Of a DNA stretch of 64,000 bases, positions 34,381-44,105 are shown piece by piece; the first letter of the stretch is position 1, and the number at the start of each line of letters is the position of its first letter. The notes beneath the pieces were generated by a model. The model saw only the letters and a list, made by a program, of their open reading frames with translations. It was not told the origin of the DNA and searched no databases. Both the position numbers and the translations under genes were made by a program. This stretch comes from Gammaproteobacteria bacterium. Lineage in GTDB: Bacteria > Pseudomonadota > Gammaproteobacteria > Ga0077536. Location: NCBI GenBank assembly GCA_020849475.1, contig JADLGE010000088.1, positions 1 through 64,000 on the forward strand, given 5' to 3'.

Positions 34381-34857
34381 ATGGGCGTTTACCAGATCGA
34401 CAAATTGATGGGCGAAGCGCGCCGTCTCGCGGCGGAGTATCGCCGTGCGACCGGCAAGACACTGGCCATCAGCGGCGAGATTGCGATCAGCGATGCCATC
34501 ACCCTGCTTGGTCTGGAAGGGGCGCCCAGCGATGCCGAGGGTTACGACGCCTTGCGTCCCATCGAAGGCGGGGCTGACAAATTGCAGATCAAGGCGCGTG
34601 CGGTGTTCGACGACACGCGCCGGCCCCATCGCCTGGGGCAGCTCAAACTCGACAAGGACTGGGACGCGGTGCTGCTGGTTTTGATGGACGAAAACTACGA
34701 GCCGGTCGAAATTCACGAGGCCCGTCGCGCGCCGCTGGAAGCAGCGCTGGCTGAGGCCACACCGAACAAGCGCGGCACCGTGTCGGTCGGCCGCTTCAAG
34801 ATGATCGGTCGCTGCCTGTGGAGCCGTGAAGGCGCGGCCGACCCCGCCCCGCGTTGA
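34381..34857 (+). CDS. Hypothetical protein with a nuclease-fold-like GYD...QIK signature
   Basis: A 158-residue soluble protein. The middle reads EGYDALRP, then KLQIKARAVFDD, then QLKLDKDWDAVLLVLMDENYEP. A D...(Q)xK pattern on adjacent strands is what PD-(D/E)XK-type (restriction-like) folds show, and I recall a similar GYDA...YQIKGR pattern in the DUF6998 group; this assignment is tentative. Its stop overlaps the TTG start of yoaA (TTGA), implying coupled translation. Upstream, TTGAAT (34318) and TAGACT (34335) could be its promoter. Confidence 0.65.
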   Translation: MGVYQIDKLMGEARRLAAEYRRATGKTLAISGEIAISDAITLLGLEGAPSDAEGYDALRPIEGGADKLQIKARAVFDDTRRPHRLGQLKLDKDWDAVLLVLMDENYEPVEIHEARRAPLEAALAEATPNKRGTVSVGRFKMIGRCLWSREGAADPAPR

Positions 34858-36797
34858 GCGCCTCGCGCAGCGCTGACGCCGGGGCGCCTGCCGCCAGCAG
34901 CGCCATGCTGCTCGGCGTAGGCGGTCCGTTCGAGCGCGAGCTCGACGGTTTTCAGCCACGCGAAGTCCAGCAGGAAATGGCGAGCGTGGTTGCCACCACC
35001 CTGCAACGCCAGGAAGTGCTGGTGTGTGAGGCGGGCACCGGCACCGGCAAGACTTTCGCCTACCTCGTGCCGGTCCTGACGTCGGGCTTGAAGACCATCA
35101 TCTCGACCGCCACCAAGACTCTGCAGGACCAGCTCTTCCACCGCGACCTGCCGATAGTGTGCCGGGCGCTCGGCACCGACTGCGATATCGCGTTGTTGAA
35201 GGGCCGCCAGAACTACGTGTGCCTGTACCGCCTGGAACGCGCCGCCGTCAGCGCCGAAGTCGAGCAGCGCCGGCTGCCGCTGTTGGCGGCCATGCAGCGC
35301 TGGGCCGAGAGCAGTGACAGTGGCGATCTCGAAGAAGTACGGCTCCTGGACGATGACCCGGCGCTGCGCGGCGTGGTGACCTCGACCACTGACAATTGTC
35401 TCGGCCAGGACTGCCCGCGCTACGACGAGTGCTTCGTGGTCAAGGCGCGGCGCGCGGCGGCGGCGGCCGACGTGGTGGTGGTCAATCATCACCTCTTGTT
35501 CGCCGATCTCATGCTGCGCGAAACCGGCTTCGCCGAACTGCTGCCCAACGCCGACGCCATCATCCTCGACGAAGCGCACAAGGTGCCGGAAATCGCCTCG
35601 ACGTTCTTCAGCCACAGCCTGTCCGCGCAACAGCTCGTGAGTCTGAATCGGGACATCCGCGTCGGCGCCGACGACGAGGCGCCAGACATGCCGGCGCTGA
35701 AAGCGGCGCTGGCCAATCTTGATTTGGCGGTGGCGATGCTGCGGCAGGTGCTCGGCAGCCAGGCGCGCCGCGTCGACTGGGCGAGCCTGCGCGACTCGCG
35801 GGCGGTGGCCGATGCCACGCAGGATTTCGGCCGTGCCCTGCTGGAGCTCGACGAGACGCTGGAACTCGCCGCCGCGCGCGGCAATCTGCTGGCTAACTGC
35901 AGCGAGCGGCTGGCGGCGTTGCGCCTGCGCTGGGAAGGCTTCAGCGCCACGGCGGACGAAGAACGGGTGCGCTGGGTCGATGTCAGCCAGCGCAATTTCA
36001 CGTTTTACGACACGCCGGTGTCGGTGGCCTCGGAATTCGCCGGCCACCTCGCCAGTTCGCAGGCGGCCTGGATCATGACCTCGGCGACCTTGGCAGTGGA
36101 AGGGCGATTCGATCATTTTCTGAGTGCGCTCGGCATCAGCGCCGCGCGCCAGGAGCTGTGGGCGAGCCCCTTCGACTACGCTCGCCAGTCGCTGCTTTAC
36201 ATCCCGCCGCTGAAACGCGAACCGCGTGAGACGGACTTCGAACGCGAGCTGGTCGATGCCGCCCTGCCGGTGCTGCGCGCAAGCCGCGGCCGTGCGTTCT
36301 TTCTGTTCACCAGTTATCGGTCGCTCGATCTCTGCGCGGCGATGCTGCGCGAAGAGCTCGATTACCCGCTCCTGATCCAGGGCGAAGCGCCGCGCAGTGA
36401 ACTGCTGCGGCGTTTTCAGACCACCGATACCGGCGTGCTGCTCGGCACCGCGACGTTCTGGGAAGGCGTCGACGTGCGCGGCGAGCGTTTGTCCCTGGTC
36501 ATCATCGACAAGCTGCCTTTCGGCGTGCCGGACGACCCGGTGGCGCGCGCGCGCAGCGCCGCCATCGCCGCCGCCGGCGACAACCCCTTCAAGCGCCTGA
36601 CCCTGCCGGACGCCATCACCACCCTCAAGCAGGGCGCGGGGCGTCTCATCCGCGACGTCGCCGATCATGGTGTGTTGATGATTGGCGACGTGCGCCTCAA
36701 GCGCAAATCCTATGGCCGCGCCTTTCTCAATTCGTTGCCACCGATGCCGGTCACCCAGCAGCTGGAAGACGTCGAAGCGTTTTTCCACGGCCGCTGA
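34854..36797 (+). CDS. yoaA: DinG-family ATP-dependent DNA helicase YoaA
   Basis: A 647-residue superfamily 2 XPD-like 5'-3' DNA helicase. Walker A is EAGTGTGKTFAY near residue 60, and the DEAH box is ILDEAHKVP near 240. The Fe-S cluster cysteines are visible in NYVCLYRLER and DNCLGQDCPRYDECF. Helicase motifs IV-VI follow (FFLFTSYRSL, GTATFWEGVDVRGE, QGAGRLIRD). The strong match to E. coli YoaA includes VVVNHHLLFADL. The start is TTG 34854 or the ATG at 34905; neither has a good ribosome site, so coupling to the preceding gene is likely. Confidence 0.92.
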   Translation: MSASRSADAGAPAASSAMLLGVGGPFERELDGFQPREVQQEMASVVATTLQRQEVLVCEAGTGTGKTFAYLVPVLTSGLKTIISTATKTLQDQLFHRDLPIVCRALGTDCDIALLKGRQNYVCLYRLERAAVSAEVEQRRLPLLAAMQRWAESSDSGDLEEVRLLDDDPALRGVVTSTTDNCLGQDCPRYDECFVVKARRAAAAADVVVVNHHLLFADLMLRETGFAELLPNADAIILDEAHKVPEIASTFFSHSLSAQQLVSLNRDIRVGADDEAPDMPALKAALANLDLAVAMLRQVLGSQARRVDWASLRDSRAVADATQDFGRALLELDETLELAAARGNLLANCSERLAALRLRWEGFSATADEERVRWVDVSQRNFTFYDTPVSVASEFAGHLASSQAAWIMTSATLAVEGRFDHFLSALGISAARQELWASPFDYARQSLLYIPPLKREPRETDFERELVDAALPVLRASRGRAFFLFTSYRSLDLCAAMLREELDYPLLIQGEAPRSELLRRFQTTDTGVLLGTATFWEGVDVRGERLSLVIIDKLPFGVPDDPVARARSAAIAAAGDNPFKRLTLPDAITTLKQGAGRLIRDVADHGVLMIGDVRLKRKSYGRAFLNSLPPMPVTQQLEDVEAFFHGR

Positions 36798-36823
36798 GCG
36801 CTGGCGACGCGGCGCGCTGCCGC

Positions 36824-36829
36824 TATACT
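36824..36829 (+). promoter_or_regulatory. Candidate -10 box for the dUTPase gene
   Basis: TATACT, about 31 bases before the start codon, in the 62-base gap after yoaA. No clear -35. Confidence 0.4.
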
Positions 36830-36859
36830 CGCCGCCTTGTCCGGCCGTGAGAATTCCGC

Positions 36860-37513
36860 ATGCAACAACGCGAAGCAATGATCGAGAAGACGCGCGTCAT
36901 GCTCGCCATGCAGAACGACATGAACAGCCATGTCGACGCCGACTGGCTGGAGCGCGAGCGCGAGTGGTATCGCGCCATCTGGATTGAATGCGCCGAGTTG
37001 ATGGAGCACTACGGCGGCTGGAAATGGTGGAAGCACTCGGCCCCGGATTTCCCGCAGGTGGTGCTGGAAATCGTCGACATCTGGCATTTCGGCTTGAGCC
37101 TGCGCATCGATGCCAGCGCCGACTACCACCGCATCGCCAGCGAAATCATCGACGACTGGTACGGCGCGCCGGCGCCGCTGCCCTTCTTGGAGGAAGTCGA
37201 ACGCTTGGCCTTCGCCGCGGTCGGCGAACGGCGCTTCGCGGTCGGCTCGGTGCGCAATCTCATGGCCGCCTGCGAGCGCGACTTCGACGATCTTTATCGC
37301 AGCTACGTGGCCAAGAACGTGCTTAACATGTTCCGCCAGGATCATGGCTACAAGCGCGGCGATTACATCAAGGTCTGGAATGGCCAGGAAGACAACGAAG
37401 TACTGGCCGAACTCATCACCACGCTCGACAGCTCAAAGCCTGGCTTCCGCGATGCGGTGTACCAGGCCTTGAGTGAGCGGTATGCACAGGTTGCGGGAAC
37501 CGCACGGACCTGA
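36860..37513 (+). CDS. Dimeric-type dUTP diphosphatase (all-alpha NTP pyrophosphatase)
   Basis: A 217-residue all-helical dUTPase of the dimeric type (not the trimeric Dut), converting dUTP to dUMP and keeping uracil out of DNA. Metal-binding helices are visible: WIECAELMEHYGGWKWWK near residues 50-65 and VVLEIVDIWHF near 78. YVAKNVLNMFRQDHGYKRGDYIKVW near the C-terminus is typical of the family. Cytoplasmic. Downstream lies a palindromic repeat that may end the transcript. Confidence 0.9.
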   Translation: MQQREAMIEKTRVMLAMQNDMNSHVDADWLEREREWYRAIWIECAELMEHYGGWKWWKHSAPDFPQVVLEIVDIWHFGLSLRIDASADYHRIASEIIDDWYGAPAPLPFLEEVERLAFAAVGERRFAVGSVRNLMAACERDFDDLYRSYVAKNVLNMFRQDHGYKRGDYIKVWNGQEDNEVLAELITTLDSSKPGFRDAVYQALSERYAQVAGTART

Positions 37514-37520
37514 ATTCTTC

Positions 37521-37550
37521 CTGTAGGTGCGAATGAATTCGCAGCTACAG
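37521..37550. repeat. Palindromic intergenic repeat, family 1, copy 1
   Basis: An imperfect palindrome built on GGTGCGAATGAATTCGCA with outer arms CTGTAG/CTACAG. It lies between the convergent dUTPase and trxB genes. Four copies occur in the window, always between genes, as expected for REP-type elements. Confidence 0.75.
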
Positions 37551-37558
37551 GCGTGCGG

Positions 37559-38557
<999 letters not shown>

Positions 38558-38558
38558 T

Positions 38559-38564
38559 TATACT
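38559..38564 (+). promoter_or_regulatory. Candidate -10 box for the quinone oxidoreductase gene
   Basis: TATACT, 35 bases before the ATG, in the 86-base gap between divergent trxB and the oxidoreductase gene. No -35 consensus seen. Confidence 0.4.
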
Positions 38565-38598
38565 CGCGCGTCCTCCCATCAAGCGACGAGCATCCGCC

Positions 38599-39612
38599 AT
38601 GAGCCAAGTCCCCGTTCTTCCTGTCGACATGCAGGCCGTCAGCGTCGCGCAACCCGGCGGGCCCGAAGTGCTGACGCCGGTGCGCATGCCCTTGCCGACG
38701 CTGCGCGCCAGCGAAGTGTTGATTGAAGTGCACGCCGCCGGCGTCAATCGACCCGACTGCCTGCAGCGCGCCGGCCACTACCCGGTGCCAAGCGATGCCA
38801 GTCCCTTGCCGGGGCTCGAAGTGGCCGGCGTGGTGGTCCAACGCGGCGCCGAAGTCACGCGCTGGCAGTTGGGTGACCGCGTCGTGGCGCTGACCCACGG
38901 CGGTGGCTATGCCGAATACTGCGCAGCCAATGCCGGCCACTGCCTGCCGTGGCCGGCCGGCCTCGATGCCGCCGCCGCCGCGACCCTGCCCGAGACCCTC
39001 TTCACCGTGCACCACAATCTCATCGAGCGCGCACGCCTGGCGCGTGGCGAAACCGTGCTCATCCACGGCGGCAGCAGCGGCATCGGCACCACCGCCATCC
39101 AGGTCGCCAAGGCCTGGGGGGCAACGGTCATCACCACCGCCGGCTCGCAGGAGAAAGTCGATTACTGCCTGCGCATGGGCGCCGACCACGCCATCAATTA
39201 CCGCGAAGGGGACTGGGAAGCGACCGTCAAGGAATTGACCAAGCCGCGCGGCGTGGACGTGGTGCTGGACATGGTGGCCGGCCCCTATGTGATGAAGAAC
39301 CTGCGCCTGCTCGGCAACGACGGCCGTTACGCCATGATTGCTTTCCTGATGGGCGCGACCACCGAGGTCAATTTCGCCTACCTGTTGCCCAAGCGCCTGA
39401 CCATCACCGGCTCGACCTTGCGTCCGCAGCCGGTAGAGCGCAAAGCGGCAATTGCGCGCGCCGTCGAGCAGGATTTCTGGCCGCTGCTCGCGAGCGGCAA
39501 GCTCAGCACCCACATCCACGCCCATTTCGCGCTGACCGGCGCCGCCGATGCCCACCGCATGATGGAGGCGAGCGATCACATGGGCAAGCTGGTGCTGGAT
39601 GTGAAAAACTGA
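38599..39612 (+). CDS. NAD(P)H quinone oxidoreductase (PIG3/zeta-crystallin family)
   Basis: A 337-residue medium-chain dehydrogenase of the zinc-free quinone oxidoreductase group. N-terminal GroES-like fold (HAAGVNRPDCLQRAGHYP, PGLEVAGVV), NADPH-binding motif IHGGSSGIGTTAIQVAK near residue 155, and YAMIAFLMG in the C-terminal half. The PIG3-type sequence NRPDCLQRxGxYP is visible. Single-electron or two-electron quinone reduction in the cytoplasm is the family activity. An alternative start at 38629 (MQAVSVAQPGG) is possible. Confidence 0.9.
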   Translation: MSQVPVLPVDMQAVSVAQPGGPEVLTPVRMPLPTLRASEVLIEVHAAGVNRPDCLQRAGHYPVPSDASPLPGLEVAGVVVQRGAEVTRWQLGDRVVALTHGGGYAEYCAANAGHCLPWPAGLDAAAAATLPETLFTVHHNLIERARLARGETVLIHGGSSGIGTTAIQVAKAWGATVITTAGSQEKVDYCLRMGADHAINYREGDWEATVKELTKPRGVDVVLDMVAGPYVMKNLRLLGNDGRYAMIAFLMGATTEVNFAYLLPKRLTITGSTLRPQPVERKAAIARAVEQDFWPLLASGKLSTHIHAHFALTGAADAHRMMEASDHMGKLVLDVKN

Positions 39613-39624
39613 CGCAGCCCTCAC

Positions 39625-39651
39625 TGTAGGTGCGAACGAATTCGCACCTGC
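39625..39651. repeat. Palindromic intergenic repeat, family 1, copy 2
   Basis: Arms GGTGCGAA and TTCGCACC around a CGAA centre, just after the oxidoreductase stop. Same family as 37521, 52074 and 52151. The remaining ~110 bases up to the efflux operon presumably contain its promoter; no clear hexamer pair was found. Confidence 0.75.
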
Positions 39652-39760
39652 GGGACAACCTGTCAGCCTGCGCCTACATCCCATAGCAAATTCGAGGGTA
39701 TGTTTAGCCGCCGTTGGCCAATATCATAGGGCGACTTGGTTTCTAGTCCGGATTGCCTCG

Positions 39761-40930
39761 ATGCTGCCATTCCTGCGCCGCGTGACCGCCGCGGCCCCGC
39801 TGTCTTGTGCTCTGCTGTTGTCCGCCTGTCAGCCGCCTGCGCCACCACCCGCCGCCGGCGCCGGCGGTGCGCCGCCGGTGAGCGTGGCGGCGGCCTTGAC
39901 CCAGGATGTGCAGGACGCCGATGAATTCCCCGGGCGCATCGAGGCCATCGACGCGGTCAAGGTGCGCGCACGGGTCAACGGCTATCTCGAAAAAGTGCTG
40001 TTCACCCCAGGCGCCGAGGTCAAGAAGGGCGATGTGCTGTTCGAGATCGACCAGCGCCCGTTCCGCGCCAAGGTCAACGAAGCCGAGGCGGCGCTGGCCG
40101 CCACGGTGGCGCAGCTCGATCTCGCCAAGCTCGAAGCCACGCGCCAGGAGCAGATGCTGGCCACCCATGCCACCAGTCGCCGCGAATTCGACGCCGCGAC
40201 AGCGCTGGTCAAGAGCCTCGAAGCCTCACGCGCGGCCAATCGCGCCACCCTCGCCAATGCGCGGCTCAATCTCGATTTCACGCGCGTGACGGCGCCGATC
40301 AGCGGCCGCGCGGGCAAGGACGAAGTGACGGTCGGTAACCTCGTGCAGGGCGAGAACCCGGATTCGCCGGTGCTGACCACCCTGGCCTCGGTCGACCCGA
40401 TATATGTGTCCTTCGAAGCCGACGAGCGTGCGTTCCTGAAATACATCGCGCCCAATCGCGGCCAACCCCTGCCGGTGCAGGTCGGGCTCATCGACGAAAG
40501 CGGCTTCCCGCACCAGGCCAAACTCGGTTTCGTCGACAACAACGTCGACGCCAGCAGCGGCACGGTGCGCATGCGCGCGCTGCTCGACAATGCCGAGCGG
40601 CGCTTCACACCGGGCCTGTTTGCGCGTGTGCGCCTCGAAGCCGCCACCGGCGCGCGGCGCGTGGTGCTGGTCGCGGACCGCGCCATCGGCACCGACCAGA
40701 GCAAGCGTTTCGTGCTGGTGGTGGGTAGCGACAACACCGCTGTCTATCGAGAGGTACATATCGGGCGCAAGGTCGGCGCGCTGCGCATCGTCGAAAGCGG
40801 GCTCGAGACCGGCGAGCTGGTGGTGGTCAACGGTCTGCAGCGTGTGCGGCCCGGCGCGCCGGTCACGCCGACCACGGTGCCGATGGAGGAGACGGCCGGC
40901 AAGCCGGCTTCGGCGCCCACGGGGTCTTGA
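39761..40930 (+). CDS. RND efflux periplasmic adaptor subunit (MexE/AcrA-like lipoprotein)
   Basis: A 389-residue membrane-fusion protein linking the inner-membrane pump to the outer-membrane channel. The signal peptide ends in lipobox LLSAC (Cys23). The lipoyl half-motif (RARVNGYLEKVLFTPGAEVKKGD) lies near residue 67, a coiled-coil hairpin follows at about 105-170, then the second half-motif near FTRVTAPISGRAGKDEVT. First gene of a three-gene pump operon. No regulator gene is adjacent. Confidence 0.93.
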   Translation: MLPFLRRVTAAAPLSCALLLSACQPPAPPPAAGAGGAPPVSVAAALTQDVQDADEFPGRIEAIDAVKVRARVNGYLEKVLFTPGAEVKKGDVLFEIDQRPFRAKVNEAEAALAATVAQLDLAKLEATRQEQMLATHATSRREFDAATALVKSLEASRAANRATLANARLNLDFTRVTAPISGRAGKDEVTVGNLVQGENPDSPVLTTLASVDPIYVSFEADERAFLKYIAPNRGQPLPVQVGLIDESGFPHQAKLGFVDNNVDASSGTVRMRALLDNAERRFTPGLFARVRLEAATGARRVVLVADRAIGTDQSKRFVLVVGSDNTAVYREVHIGRKVGALRIVESGLETGELVVVNGLQRVRPGAPVTPTTVPMEETAGKPASAPTGS

Positions 40931-40934
40931 GCGC

Positions 40935-43900
40935 ATGAATGTCTCGCGCGCGTTCATCGATCGCCCGATTCTGGCGGGCGTCTTGTCGGTGCTGGTGTTC
41001 GTCGCCGGCCTGATTTCGATTTTCTTCCTGCCGGTGTCGGAATATCCGAATGTGGTGCCGCCATCGGTGATGGTGAGTGCGGTGTATCCCGGCGCCAATC
41101 CCCGCGTCATCGCCGAGACCGTCGCCGCGCCGCTCGAAGAGCAGATCAACGGCGTGCCGAACATGCTCTACATGTCGTCGATGGCGACCGCCGACGGCTC
41201 GTTGCAGGTGCGCGTGACGTTCAAGGTCGGCACCGATCCGGATCTCGCCGAGAACCAGGTGCAGAACCGCGTGCAGCGCGCGCTGCCGCGCCTGCCCAAT
41301 GAAGTGCGGCAGATAGGCGTCACCACCCAGAAGCAGTCACCGAACCTGACCATGGTCGTGAACCTGGTCTCGACTGACGGCAAGTACGACGAGCTTTACC
41401 TGCGCAATTACGGCGTGTTGAATCTCAAGGACGACTTCCGCCGCCTGCCGGGCATGGGCGAGGTGTTCGTGTTCGGCGCTGGCGATTACGCGATGCGCAT
41501 CTGGCTCGACCCGCACAAGCTTGCCGCGCGCAACCTCACCGCCGCCGACGTGGTGGCGGCCATCCGCGAGCAGAACCAGCAGGTCGCGGCCGGCGTGGTC
41601 GGTGCGCCGCCGGTCACCGAGAACACCGAGTTCCAGCTGTCGGTCAACACCCTGGGACGCTTGTCGACGGTCGAGGAATTCGGCGACATCATCGTCGCCA
41701 TCGCGCCCGACGGCGGCACCTTGCGCCTGCGCGACGTCGCGCGCGTCGAACTCGGCGCCGGCGAGTATTCGCTGCGCAGCCGCGCCAACAACCAGCCGTC
41801 GGTCGCCATCGCGGTGTTCCAGGCGCCGGGCTCGAACGCCATCGCGCTGTCGAACTCGGTGCGCAAGCTCATGGCCAATGCCAAGCCCGGCTTCCCGAGC
41901 GGCGTGGATTACCAGATCGTCTACGACCCGACGCGTTTCGTGCAGCAGTCCATCGAGGCGGTGGTCAAGACCCTGCTCGAAGCGGTGCTGATGGTGCTGA
42001 TAGTCGTGATCCTGTTCCTGAAGACCTGGCGCGCGTCGATCATTCCCCTGATCGCGGTGCCGGTCTCGATCATCGGCACCTTCGCGGTGATGCTGCTGGC
42101 GGGCTTTTCCATCAACACCCTGACGCTGTTCGGCCTGGTGCTGTCCATCGGCATCGTGGTCGACGACGCCATCGTGGTGGTGGAGAACGTCGAGCGCAAT
42201 ATCGAACTCGGGCTGGATGCCAAGGCCGCCACCCATCGCGCCATGGACGAGGTCAGTGGCCCGATCATTACCATCGCACTGACCTTGTGCGCGGTGTTCG
42301 TGCCGATTGCCTTCATCAGTGGCCTGACCGGGCAGTTCTATCGCCAGTTTGCCCTCACCATCGCCATCTCGACGGTGATCTCGGCGTTCAATTCCCTGAC
42401 CCTGTCGCCGGCGCTCGCCGCCACCCTGCTGCGCGCTCACAACGCGCCGCGCGACGGTGTGACGCGCGTGCTGGACGCCACTTTCGGCTGGTTGTTCCGT
42501 GGCTTTGACCGGCTCTTCCATCACGCCGCACGCGGCTATGTGCGCGGCGTGCGCGGCGTGGTGCGGGTGAAATACCTGGTGCTGCTGGTATACCTCGGCC
42601 TGCTGGGTTTGACCTGGTTCGGCTTTCACCAGATCCCGACCGGCTTCATTCCGACCTCCGACAAGCAATACCTCATCGGCATGGTGCAACTGCCGGACGG
42701 CGCCTCGCTCGACCGCACCGACAAGGTGCTGGCGCGGGTCACTGACATGTCGATGAAGAACGAAGGCCTGAATGCCAACAACGCCTTTCCGGGGCTCTCG
42801 ATCAACGGCTTCACCAACGCGCCCAACGCCGGCCTGGTGTTCTTCAACCTCGCGCCGTTCGAAGAGCGCAAGCGCCCCGATCTCAGCGCCGGCGCCATCG
42901 CGCAGAAGCTCAACCAGCAGCTGGCGGTGATCGAGGACGCCTTCATCGCGGTATTCCCGGCGCCGCCGGTCGACGGTCTCGGCGCCATCGGCGGCTTCAA
43001 GCTCGAGCTCGAAGACCGCGCCGGTCTCGGCGACGAGCAGCTCTACCAGGCGACGCAGGCGGTGCTCATGAAAGCCTGGCAGACGCCGGAGCTGGCGGGC
43101 GTGTTCTCGAGCTTTCAGATCAACGTGCCGCAGCTCTATGTCGACATCGACCGCGCCAAGGCCAAGCGCATGGGCGTCGATTTGAATGACGTGTTCGCGA
43201 CCCTGCAGGTCTATCTCGGCTCTTACTACGTCAACGACTTCAACCAGTTCGGCAAGACCTACCGGGTGGTGGTGCAGGCCGACGCGGCCTATCGCGCCAG
43301 CGCCGAAGACATCGCCGCCTTGAAGACCCGCAACAAGGCCGGTGAGATGGTGCCGCTGGCGGCGCTGCTCGACGTCAAGAACAGCTATGGCCCGGATCGG
43401 GCGATGCGCTACAACGCCTTCCCGGCGGCCGACATCAACGGCGCGGCGGCGCCCGGCTACAGTTCGGGCCAGGCGCAGGCGGCGATGGAACGCATCATTC
43501 GTGAAACGGTGCCGCGCGGCATCGGTTTCGAGTGGACCGATTTGACCTACCAGGAGATCCTGGCCGGCAACACCGCGGCGATAGTCTTCCCGCTGTGCGC
43601 GCTGCTGGTGTTCCTGGTGCTGGCCGCGCAGTACGAGAGCTTCAAGCTGCCGCTCGCCATCATTCTGATCGTGCCGATGTGTCTGTTGTTCGCCATCGGT
43701 GGCGTGTGGTTCACCGGCGGCGACCGCAACATCTTCACGCAGATTGCGCTCTTCGTGCTGATGGGGCTGGCCTGCAAGAACGCCATCCTGCTGGTGGAAT
43801 TCGCGCGCGAGCACGAATTGAAACGGCCAACCGACGGGCCCTTGAAGGCAGTGCTGGAAGCCTGCCGCATGCGTCTGCGGCCCATCCTCATGACCTCCAT

Positions 43901-44105
43901 CGCCTTCATTGCCGGCGTCACGCCGCTGGTGCTGTCTACCGGCGCCGGCGCCGAGATGCGTCGCGCGATGGGCACAGCCGTCGCCTCGGGCATGTTCGGC
44001 GTGACGCTGTTCGGTCTGTTCCTGACGCCCGTTTTCTACGTGCTGCTGCACCGTCAGCCGCCGGCCCGGCCGGACGCGGTGACCGCCGCTTCGGAGAGCG
44101 AGTGA
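40935..44105 (+). CDS. RND efflux permease (HAE-1 family, MexF/OqxB-like)
   Basis: A 1056-residue proton-driven inner-membrane exporter with the usual 12 helices and two large periplasmic loops. The start MNVSRAFIDRPILAGVLSVL is 4 bases after the adaptor stop. Proton-relay aspartates are in GIVVDDAIVVVENVERN (helix 4). The sequence tracks MexF and OqxB rather than MexB (SEYPNVVPPSVMV, AAIREQNQQVAAG), suggesting export of quinolone- or chloramphenicol-like compounds (family inference). Complete, no frameshift. Confidence 0.95.
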   Translation: MNVSRAFIDRPILAGVLSVLVFVAGLISIFFLPVSEYPNVVPPSVMVSAVYPGANPRVIAETVAAPLEEQINGVPNMLYMSSMATADGSLQVRVTFKVGTDPDLAENQVQNRVQRALPRLPNEVRQIGVTTQKQSPNLTMVVNLVSTDGKYDELYLRNYGVLNLKDDFRRLPGMGEVFVFGAGDYAMRIWLDPHKLAARNLTAADVVAAIREQNQQVAAGVVGAPPVTENTEFQLSVNTLGRLSTVEEFGDIIVAIAPDGGTLRLRDVARVELGAGEYSLRSRANNQPSVAIAVFQAPGSNAIALSNSVRKLMANAKPGFPSGVDYQIVYDPTRFVQQSIEAVVKTLLEAVLMVLIVVILFLKTWRASIIPLIAVPVSIIGTFAVMLLAGFSINTLTLFGLVLSIGIVVDDAIVVVENVERNIELGLDAKAATHRAMDEVSGPIITIALTLCAVFVPIAFISGLTGQFYRQFALTIAISTVISAFNSLTLSPALAATLLRAHNAPRDGVTRVLDATFGWLFRGFDRLFHHAARGYVRGVRGVVRVKYLVLLVYLGLLGLTWFGFHQIPTGFIPTSDKQYLIGMVQLPDGASLDRTDKVLARVTDMSMKNEGLNANNAFPGLSINGFTNAPNAGLVFFNLAPFEERKRPDLSAGAIAQKLNQQLAVIEDAFIAVFPAPPVDGLGAIGGFKLELEDRAGLGDEQLYQATQAVLMKAWQTPELAGVFSSFQINVPQLYVDIDRAKAKRMGVDLNDVFATLQVYLGSYYVNDFNQFGKTYRVVVQADAAYRASAEDIAALKTRNKAGEMVPLAALLDVKNSYGPDRAMRYNAFPAADINGAAAPGYSSGQAQAAMERIIRETVPRGIGFEWTDLTYQEILAGNTAAIVFPLCALLVFLVLAAQYESFKLPLAIILIVPMCLLFAIGGVWFTGGDRNIFTQIALFVLMGLACKNAILLVEFAREHELKRPTDGPLKAVLEACRMRLRPILMTSIAFIAGVTPLVLSTGAGAEMRRAMGTAVASGMFGVTLFGLFLTPVFYVLLHRQPPARPDAVTAASESE

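Noticed and set aside
41337-44051. A 904-codon open frame on the minus strand, opposite the efflux permease
   Set aside because: The plus strand encodes a full RND permease with all family motifs. The opposite frame is His/Arg/Asp-rich low-complexity sequence, as expected for a shadow in GC-rich DNA. The same applies to other long opposite-strand frames, for example at 1231-2562, 7133-9001, 24845-26617, 34713-36878, 51960-53807 and 59150-61228.
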